Source of the DNA: Lachnospiraceae bacterium KM106-2
GTDB lineage: Bacteria > Bacillota > Clostridia > Lachnospirales > Lachnospiraceae
Direction: 5' to 3'
Length of the DNA: 64,000 nt
Assembly (NCBI GenBank): GCA_009731425.1
Contig: AP018794.1
Span: 3,169,960 to 3,233,959 of the forward strand
Below the pieces are notes generated by a model. The model did no database searches, was not told where the DNA came from, and saw only the letters and a program-made list of their open reading frames with translations. Of this stretch, positions 58,715-64,000 are shown piece by piece. Numbering within the stretch: position 1 is the first letter of the stretch; each line of letters starts with the position of its first letter. The translations under genes and the position numbers were made by a program.

Positions 58715-59728
58715 CTATTGTATTGACTTTCTTACTGCTTTACCCAACTCTTTTGCAAGCTTGTCCTGATACTGCTTATTGATTAAATAATTAAGATCTG
58801 AGTTATTTGATATAAATGCAGTCTCTAAAAGTACCGTTGGAACAACTGCGTGGCCGACAACATAATACTTTTGTCCACTGTAAGTTCCTATGTTCTTCCT
58901 ATTTAAGGCTTTCTGTGTAGATTCTAATAATAATTCTGCGATCTTTTTAGAATTACTGGTATTATGTCCTGTCTGCTCTGCATAAAATGCAGCGCTTCCA
59001 TTCGGAGATTCCTTTCCTACACTATTACAATGAATACTTAAGAATAAATCTGCATCGATCATATTTGCTAAAGTTACTCTTTGATCGAGGGAGATCTTTT
59101 TATCATTCACTCTTGTGAAGTAAACCTTCACTCCTTCTTTTTCTAGATAGCCGCCCAGTTTTTTCACGATTGCAAGATTAATATCCTTCTCATAATGTTT
59201 CTTATCTTGCGAAAGAGCTCCACAATCAGATCCACCATGACCGGCATCTAAGACTATGATCTTATTATACTTCTTTTTTGGCGGTTGGAACTGTAGCACT
59301 AGACTATCATCTTCCCAACGATACGATACCTCATATACCGATTTCATTTCAAACTGCAGGATATACTTAACATCGGATGAATCCTTATTAGCCAACTTCA
59401 GCTTTTGTAGTGTCTGTGGCAAAAACTGATCTTCAAGGGACCTCTTCTTAATCTCACACGCCTGCTTTAACTCAAGACTTACTTTATATGTTTGATTCAG
59501 ATGGTCCTGATCAATCTTGACTTTCTCGGTCATTTTTTGTTCAATGGGTACTTTAATTGTTAGTTCTCTCTTTGCCACATAACTATTATTATTAAGTTGT
59601 TCTACCTCTAGATTCTCTTCTATAGAAGAATTAGCTGCCGCGTTTAAAGAAAGACTCCCCATTCTTATACACACGCATGCAATACATCCAATACAAATAA
59701 TAAAACAAATTATCTTTCGTATCTTCAT
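58715..59728 (-). CDS. N-acetylmuramoyl-L-alanine amidase, Amidase_3
   Basis: Zinc amidase that cleaves the glycan-peptide bond of peptidoglycan. A 337-residue protein: signal anchor (about 4-22), a ~120-residue N-terminal region resembling AMIN or a beta-rich wall-binding domain, and Amidase_3 (about 153-337) with zinc ligands in DAGHGGSD, YEKDIN and SIHCN and the catalytic LLETAFISN glutamate. Possibly related to spore-germination or cell-separation amidases. Second gene of the operon. Confidence 0.9.
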   Translation of the reverse strand: MKIRKIICFIICIGCIACVCIRMGSLSLNAAANSSIEENLEVEQLNNNSYVAKRELTIKVPIEQKMTEKVKIDQDHLNQTYKVSLELKQACEIKKRSLEDQFLPQTLQKLKLANKDSSDVKYILQFEMKSVYEVSYRWEDDSLVLQFQPPKKKYNKIIVLDAGHGGSDCGALSQDKKHYEKDINLAIVKKLGGYLEKEGVKVYFTRVNDKKISLDQRVTLANMIDADLFLSIHCNSVGKESPNGSAAFYAEQTGHNTSNSKKIAELLLESTQKALNRKNIGTYSGQKYYVVGHAVVPTVLLETAFISNNSDLNYLINKQYQDKLAKELGKAVRKSIQ

Positions 59729-59747
59729 TTTTATACTCCCCTACACA

Positions 59748-60890
59748 CTATCTCTTTGGTGGTCTAGGGCCCATAAATTGATAGAAATATGACTTAATCA
59801 TACCATTATAGATCTTACGGTTCTTATCAGCTTTTCTTCCAATGTATTTCTGAGCATCTTCATAAGAAGTAATAATATAGTAAGACCAAGCATCTAAGCT
59901 ACTAAATGCCTGTCCAATCTCGCGATATAAAGCTGGTAATGCTTCTTTTTCCTCAAGACGTTCACCGTAAGGAGGATTTGTGATAATGAATCCGTACTTC
60001 TTAGGATGGCTTAATTCTGCCACTGGTCTCTGTTGAAAATGAATAAATTGATCTACTCCTGCCATTTTTGCATTCTCTCTAGCAGCTTTTAATACCTCTG
60101 GATCGATATCATATCCCTGAATATTCATTTCGAAGTCTGTTTTAATTAAAGAGTTCGCTTCTTCAATTGCTTCATACCAGCTCTTCTTTGGAATCAGATT
60201 TGTCCAATTTTCTGCAATGAACTCTCTGTCCATACCTGGTGCAATATTAGCTCCGATCATGGCTGCCTCAATTGGAATCGTACCACAACCACAGAAAGGA
60301 TCCACTAATATTCTATCTTTATTCCATGGTGTAAGCATGATCAACCCAGCTGCTAATGTTTCAGAGATAGGTGCCTTACTTACTAATTTACGATATCCAC
60401 GTTTATGCAATGAATTTCCTGAAGTATCAATCCCGATTACAACTTCATCTTTCATGAGAGTAACACGTACAGGAAATTCATTACCTGTTTCTTCAAACCA
60501 ACTAATGTTATATTTAGATTTTAAACGTTCTACCATAGCCTTTTTGATGATAGATTGAATATCCGATGGGCTAAATAATTTACTTTTAATACTTGCAGCT
60601 TTTGCAACCCAGAACTTTCCGTCCTTTGGAATAAATTCTTCCCATGGTAATGCCTTTGTATTTTCAAATAACTCATCAAAGGTTTCAGCCTTAAACTTTC
60701 CTACCTTTAGTAATACACGCTCAGCTGTTCTTAAGAAGATATTTGCCCTGCAAATTGCTCCAATATCACCGGAAAAAGTGACTTTTCCATCCTCAACCGC
60801 TACAATTTCATATCCTAAATCTAAGATTTCTCTCTTTAAAACCGCTTCCATACCAAAATGACATGGAACAATATACTCAAATTTCTTCAT
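59748..60890 (-). CDS. THUMP-domain RNA methyltransferase, RlmL/YpsC-like
   Basis: A 380-residue AdoMet-dependent RNA N2-guanosine methyltransferase: ferredoxin-like/THUMP domain (about 1-160), then the Rossmann methyltransferase with DPFCGCGTIPIEAA and catalytic NPPYGER. Corresponds to the N-terminal part of E. coli RlmKL, where the target is 23S rRNA G2445. First gene of a four-gene operon; a TATAAT is seen ~60 bp upstream with poor -35 spacing. Confidence 0.92.
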   Translation of the reverse strand: MKKFEYIVPCHFGMEAVLKREILDLGYEIVAVEDGKVTFSGDIGAICRANIFLRTAERVLLKVGKFKAETFDELFENTKALPWEEFIPKDGKFWVAKAASIKSKLFSPSDIQSIIKKAMVERLKSKYNISWFEETGNEFPVRVTLMKDEVVIGIDTSGNSLHKRGYRKLVSKAPISETLAAGLIMLTPWNKDRILVDPFCGCGTIPIEAAMIGANIAPGMDREFIAENWTNLIPKKSWYEAIEEANSLIKTDFEMNIQGYDIDPEVLKAARENAKMAGVDQFIHFQQRPVAELSHPKKYGFIITNPPYGERLEEKEALPALYREIGQAFSSLDAWSYYIITSYEDAQKYIGRKADKNRKIYNGMIKSYFYQFMGPRPPKR

Positions 60891-60973
60891 TTTTTTCTCC
60901 TAACTAAATGTTTACCTATAGTTCATTTGCTCATAATTGTTATATTATAGTACTTTAACGGGAACGTCAATAA

Positions 60974-61285
60974 CTATTCCCGATCATAAACAAGTTCTCC
61001 ACGATATGCATGCAAACCCCCATAAATATTTATGATATGCATTGGATAATTACAGTACTGTCTTGCTGCTAACAAGCTCATATTTCCTCGCTCACAATAA
61101 AAAACAATTGTATTATAGTTCATTAAGTATGAGTCCTGGTTCCTTAGTCCATCATAAGGAATATTTACAGCAGATTTCACATGTCCTTTCCTATATTCAT
61201 CTCTTGATCGTAAATCAACGATTAGAACTCCAGGCCGATTCACATAATAATCTAATTGCTTCGCAGCAACCGTATCAAAATACAT
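60974..61285 (-). CDS. Rhodanese-like domain protein
   Basis: A single-domain sulfurtransferase-like protein (103 residues from ATG 61285; in-frame ATGs at 61291 and 61324). AAAGGA supports 61285. Motifs: LIVDLRSRDEYRKGHVKSAVNIPY and active-site loop YCERGNMS with Cys64. The loop lacks the usual C-x5-R arginine spacing, so activity is uncertain. Lies 83 bp upstream of the methyltransferase gene. Confidence 0.88.
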   Translation of the reverse strand: MYFDTVAAKQLDYYVNRPGVLIVDLRSRDEYRKGHVKSAVNIPYDGLRNQDSYLMNYNTIVFYCERGNMSLLAARQYCNYPMHIINIYGGLHAYRGELVYDRE

Positions 61286-61377
61286 ACCCATCGATCCTTT
61301 CATGTATATTGACTCACATATCATATTTTATTATATGAAATAGGAAATATTATGTTACTTTTATTCCTTTCTAAACG

Positions 61378-61416
61378 AAAAATAGCGAATTAAGAGACTC
61401 TTAATTCACTATTTCG
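61378..61416. terminator. Bidirectional terminator
   Basis: A 17-base stem (61380-61396 with 61398-61414) with one mismatch; key bases TTAAGAG/CTCTTAA. Confidence 0.75.
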
Positions 61417-61441
61417 AGTAAAAATACTATGCAGTTTTTAA

Positions 61442-61795
61442 TTATTTGCAGTTGTTGCTACTATTTGTAGTGTTTTTGTAGTTATTGTTATTAGATGCAT
61501 TTCTATATGAGCTTGTATTCTTTGCATCATTTTTGTAGTTGCTGTTGTTTTGTGAATTGCTAGTGCTGTTTTGATAGTTGTTATTGCGGCTATTGCTGTT
61601 TTGATAGTTGTTGTTGTTAGTGCTGTTTGAATAATTGTTGTTGTTGTTTTGGTAGTTATTGTTGTTAGTGCTGTTTGAATAATTGTTGTTATTGTTGTTA
61701 GTGTTGTTTGAATAATTGTTGTTGTTGTTAGTGCTGTTTGAATAATTGTTGTTGTTGTTAGTGCTGTTTGAATAATTGTTGTTGTTTGTTGACAT
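61442..61795 (-). CDS. Asn-rich low-complexity protein, 117 aa
   Basis: Made almost only of Asn, Ser, Tyr, Thr and Gln, with repeats of the type NNNNYSNST, then a more charged C-terminus ending SSNNCK. A good ribosome binding site (GGAGGT) and a strong terminator (61378-61416) support expression. No signal peptide or membrane segment. Composition resembles prion-like domains, and also some Asn-rich sporulation proteins. The DNA is itself a slippage-prone trinucleotide-like repeat. Function unknown. Confidence 0.75.
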   Translation of the reverse strand: MSTNNNNYSNSTNNNNNYSNSTNNNNNYSNNTNNNNNNYSNSTNNNNYQNNNNNYSNSTNNNNYQNSNSRNNNYQNSTSNSQNNSNYKNDAKNTSSYRNASNNNNYKNTTNSSNNCK

Positions 61796-62047
61796 TTTTC
61801 ATTACCTCCAAAAAATATTATATTTTCGATTACAAAAGGTAGTTTATGTTGTATTACAGTCTTTTATACATATTTTTTTCTTTTTATCTTGTAATTACTT
61901 TAAATCTATTAAAAGCCACCATTCCATATAAGAAATAACTACTTTTAAGTTGGGAATTTCATCCCATTATTCACCATAATTAATCCTCTTTGTGCATTTT
62001 ATACAATAAAGTCCTAATCTTCAAAAAAATATTGCATAAAATAATTG

Positions 62048-62076
62048 TTGCTTTTTATGACTTTCCGTATTATAAT
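62048..62076 (+). promoter_or_regulatory. Promoter of the candidate small RNA
   Basis: TTGCTT (62048-62053), 17-bp spacer, TATAAT (62071-62076). No gene lies downstream on this strand for ~900 bp. Confidence 0.7.
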
Positions 62077-62082
62077 AATCTT

Positions 62083-62200
62083 GTGTTAAGAGTTCATAAA
62101 ACATGAATTTTTAATACACACTATATAACCCCTTATTAATTATTTATACTCCCCTCATCGAAAACACCACTTGGCTCCCCCTCGTGGTGTTTTCATTTTG
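62083..62200 (+). ncRNA. Candidate C-rich small RNA, about 115 nt
   Basis: Predicted transcript from the promoter at 62048-62076 to a terminator at 62160-62194 (GAAAACACCAC with GTGGTGTTTTC, 13-nt loop). It carries three C-runs: CCCC at 62129-62132, TCCCC at 62150-62154 and TCCCCC in the terminator loop at 62176-62181. Unpaired UCCC motifs are used by some Gram-positive small RNAs (RsaE/RoxS type) to bind Shine-Dalgarno sequences. The only reading frame is three codons long. Expression is inferred. Confidence 0.5.
62160..62200 (+). terminator. Terminator of the candidate small RNA
   Basis: An 11-bp perfect stem; the following tract (ATTTTG) is a weak T-run. Confidence 0.65.
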
Positions 62201-62224
62201 TACATAAAATAGAACTGTATAATA

Positions 62225-62305
62225 AAATACCGCTTATGACACTAATGCGCTGATCACCTTCCTCTCTGAAGGAGTACAACCACATTATTATCATAAGCGG
62301 TATTT
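62225..62305 (-). terminator. Long-stem terminator overlapping the DUF1700 gene stop
   Basis: AAATACCGCTTATGA (62225-62239) pairs perfectly with TCATAAGCGGTATTT (62291-62305), and the ~50-nt interior contains a CCTTC/GAAGG hairpin. The gene's stop codon is inside the stem. Confidence 0.7.
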
Positions 62306-62792
62306 ATTTTTGAAACAATCGGGTGATTAATTGAACTACAAGGAAGATCAGAAGTATTGGTAATGCAATACCAAGAACAATTCTAAGAAGAAAGAACCCG
62401 ACAAATAAGATAATAGCAACTACTGCAATCGGTACTAGTATCATTAAAACCTTTGCATACCATGGAAATACATCATTACCATTAATATTTACATGAACAC
62501 GTCCCTTGTCCTTCTTCTTATCTTCATTCGAAGAATCCTCATAGTAAGACTCATAATTCTTTGTTCTATTCCTATTTCCAGTTCCACTCTTAACTTCATA
62601 AGCATCTATAATTGTCTTGGCGATCAAATGTGGATCACCAATCGAACCTATACATTCCTCTTCCGCTTCCTTACTATTACCATATGAAGAAATATACTCA
62701 TTATAGTATCGAATATTACTTTGAATCTCATATTCTGGTACCTGTCCAGTCAAACTCTGTCTTAACTTCTCTAGAAATTGATTCTTGTCCAT
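62304..62792 (-). CDS. DUF1700/HAAS-domain membrane protein
   Basis: A 162-residue protein: N-terminal helical domain (about 1-65, FLEKLRQSLTGQVPEYEIQSNIRYYNEYI and a GDPHLIAKTII segment) typical of DUF1700, a charged linker, then a hydrophobic C-terminal hairpin (about 110-158). Such proteins usually sit beside PadR-type regulators, but none is here. The role is unknown; HAAS-type domains are suggested to sense or transmit signals at the membrane. GGAGG precedes the ATG. Confidence 0.85.
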   Translation of the reverse strand: MDKNQFLEKLRQSLTGQVPEYEIQSNIRYYNEYISSYGNSKEAEEECIGSIGDPHLIAKTIIDAYEVKSGTGNRNRTKNYESYYEDSSNEDKKKDKGRVHVNINGNDVFPWYAKVLMILVPIAVVAIILFVGFFLLRIVLGIALPILLIFLVVQLITRLFQK

Positions 62793-62831
62793 ATTTCCTC
62801 CGTTCTATAATCGTAATCTATTATCTTACGT

Positions 62832-62860
62832 ATTATAACGATGAATTTTGCCTCTATAAA
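62832..62860 (-). promoter_or_regulatory. Promoter of the DUF1700 gene
   Basis: Minus strand: TTTATA (62860-62855), 17-bp spacer, TATAAT (62837-62832). Confidence 0.55.
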
Positions 62861-62939
62861 ATATTGACTATTGTAACACAAAAGTTTCTATTCGTAAACT
62901 TACTGAATCTTAAAAATCTATTACATTTCTATAATCAGC

Positions 62940-62968
62940 TTCAAATTATTCTATTTATATATTATAAT
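62940..62968 (+). promoter_or_regulatory. Promoter of the PAP2 gene
   Basis: TTCAAA (62940-62945), 17-bp spacer, TATAAT (62963-62968). Confidence 0.55.
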
Positions 62969-63024
62969 GAGCTATGGTTTGAACACCATATTTTGTGATA
63001 CAAATGTTTAAGAAAGGACACATC

Positions 63025-63711
63025 ATGACAAAATTAATTAAAACAATTAAAGCGCTGATACCAACCTATGTTGTAATTCCACTTATTGTTGTTTTTAGTT
63101 ATCAATCTACAGTCTACTTCTGTACTAAACTGATAAATGCTAATTTAACACATTATGATCTTACAACCAAGCTAGATACTATGATCCCAGTTCTACCATC
63201 ATTTTCGATCATCTATCTAGGCTGCTATGCATTCTGGGTTCTAAACTATATGCTCGCAGGTAAAGTAAGTAAAGAACACTTCTATCGATTTGTTACAAAT
63301 ATACTACTTAGTTATACCCTCTGTGGTATTATCTTTATCATCTTTCCAACAATGATAATCAGACCGGATGCACCGGCAGTTACCTCCTTAGGTACACTCG
63401 GAATGAATTTTGTTTTTAACTCAGATACACCAGTTAATCTATTTCCATCTATGCATTGCTTAATAAGCTGGTTCTGTTATCTTGGCGTTCGTAATAAAAA
63501 ACAGATTCCTAAATGGTATCAATATGTTTCTTTAATAATTGCAGTATTAGTATGCATTTCAACTGTTACAATTAAACAACACTTTATTGCAGATATATTT
63601 GGAGGCATTATTATCGCCGAGGTTATGTATTATATCTGTATGCATTCAAATCTCTATAAACCTGTTTATCGCGTATTTGAATCCATTAATGATAAGCTGC
63701 ACTTAAACTAA
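63025..63711 (+). CDS. PAP2-superfamily membrane phosphatase
   Basis: A 228-residue integral membrane protein with ~6 segments. PAP2 motifs: RPDAPA (end of motif 1), FPSMHCLIS (motif 2, catalytic His region) and IKQHFIAD (motif 3). Substrates of the family include phosphatidate, undecaprenyl pyrophosphate and sphingolipid-type phosphates; not assignable here. ATG 63025 follows AGAAAGGA and is preferred over GTG 62995. Followed by a strong terminator. Confidence 0.88.
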   Translation: MTKLIKTIKALIPTYVVIPLIVVFSYQSTVYFCTKLINANLTHYDLTTKLDTMIPVLPSFSIIYLGCYAFWVLNYMLAGKVSKEHFYRFVTNILLSYTLCGIIFIIFPTMIIRPDAPAVTSLGTLGMNFVFNSDTPVNLFPSMHCLISWFCYLGVRNKKQIPKWYQYVSLIIAVLVCISTVTIKQHFIADIFGGIIIAEVMYYICMHSNLYKPVYRVFESINDKLHLN

Positions 63712-63730
63712 GTAAGAATATGATACAGTA

Positions 63731-63775
63731 AAATACCTCCTGGATTTTATTTAGATCCAGGAGGTATTTCTTATT
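63731..63775 (+). terminator. Terminator after the PAP2 gene
   Basis: AAATACCTCCTGGAT (63731-63745) pairs with ATCCAGGAGGTATTT (63755-63769), then a T-rich tract. Confidence 0.85.
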
Positions 63776-63798
63776 TTCTTATAAATATTGAATATACG

Positions 63799-63831
63799 AA
63801 AAGAGCATCCTCCTAATGAAGATGCTCTTTT
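63799..63831 (-). terminator. tRNA-Glu terminator
   Basis: AAAAGAGCATC (63799-63809) pairs with GATGCTCTTTT (63821-63831). Confidence 0.8.
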
Positions 63832-63837
63832 AATTGA

Positions 63838-63909
63838 TGACCCCAAGGGGATTTGAACCCCTGTTACCGCCGTGAAAGGGCGATGTCTTAACCGCTTGAC
63901 CATGGGGCC
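63838..63909 (-). tRNA. tRNA-Glu(TTC)
   Basis: Anticodon loop CTTTCAC between TCGCC and GGCGG; acceptor GGCCCCA/TGGGGTC. Single gene with its own promoter and terminator. Confidence 0.95.
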
Positions 63910-63920
63910 TAACAAAGATT

Positions 63921-63949
63921 ATTATACTATATCATAATTTGTTTGTCAA
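63921..63949 (-). promoter_or_regulatory. tRNA-Glu promoter
   Basis: Minus strand: perfect TTGACA (63949-63944), 17-bp spacer, TATAAT (63926-63921). Confidence 0.9.
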
Positions 63950-64000
63950 CAATATTCGACATATATTTTAAAATTTTTCTATATTTTTAATATACTCAAG

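Larger units (their letters stand above)
61796..62303. other. 508-bp intergenic region
   Basis: AT-rich region between the Asn-rich gene and the DUF1700 gene. It holds the promoter and terminator of a candidate small RNA (62048-62200) and the long-stem terminator of the DUF1700 gene (62225-62305). No other gene seen. Confidence 0.7.

Overview
The window looks like a chromosomal segment of a motile, endospore-forming, low-GC Gram-positive anaerobe of the Clostridia, most likely Lachnospiraceae-like. Evidence is the AT-rich sequence with SD-led genes, the spore genes (cotJABC, an alpha/beta SASP), two chemoreceptors, a PPi-type phosphofructokinase, a secreted galactanase and clostridial families (DUF4364, DUF1653, DUF1385, a probable DUF6145). 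The genus is not resolved. No prophage, insertion sequence, CRISPR array or rRNA was seen, and apart from its intergenic repeats the window is ordinary core genome.

Layout. 1-744: non-coding repeat region (end of a folded element, a hairpin, four ~99-bp tandem repeats). 745-7229: small unknown gene, uracil permease, glnK-amtB, a multi-hairpin island, a membrane-anchored unknown protein and cardiolipin synthase. 7344-8482: cotJABC. 8561-14671: asd, then a minus-strand operon birA-(DUF6145?)-Dabb-coaX-dusB-pfp. 14849-15490: second copy of the composite repeat. 15541-18559: solute-binding lipoprotein plus chemoreceptor behind a sigma-D-like promoter. 18724-26972: citrate synthase, argF with ARG-box-like sites, SPFH/NfeD pair, and an RND exporter with a ~300-residue coiled-coil insertion. 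27154-36048: ktrB-ktrA-rRNA methyltransferase, a hydrolase, DUF1385-prmC-prfA, rpmE, rho. 36408-39039: malic enzyme, radical SAM protein, DUF4364. 39071-43792: galactanase plus chemoreceptor. 44048-52960: tig-clpP-clpX, lon-ysxC-DUF1653, glmM, SASP. 53174-56320: alanine symporter, DJ-1 protein, lipoprotein. 56533-57378: eight-tRNA operon. 57612-60890: a four-gene housekeeping operon. 60974-63711: rhodanese, Asn-rich protein, a candidate C-rich small RNA, DUF1700 protein, PAP2 protein. 63838-63909: tRNA-Glu.

How the genes fit together. Nitrogen uptake (glnK-amtB), protein quality control (tig, clpP, clpX, lon), translation termination (prmC-prfA) and K+ uptake (ktrAB) occur in familiar clusters. 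Two receptor pairings stand out: a binding protein with an MCP, and a galactanase with an MCP. Both suggest chemotaxis coupled to carbohydrate sensing.

The least explained parts are intergenic: the two-copy composite repeat, a second dispersed repeat with paired stem changes, a hairpin island flanked by duplicated terminators, a promoter placed directly before a terminator upstream of glnK, and a candidate ~115-nt C-rich RNA near 62083. Promoters, operators and terminators were read by eye from consensus matches and none was computed.
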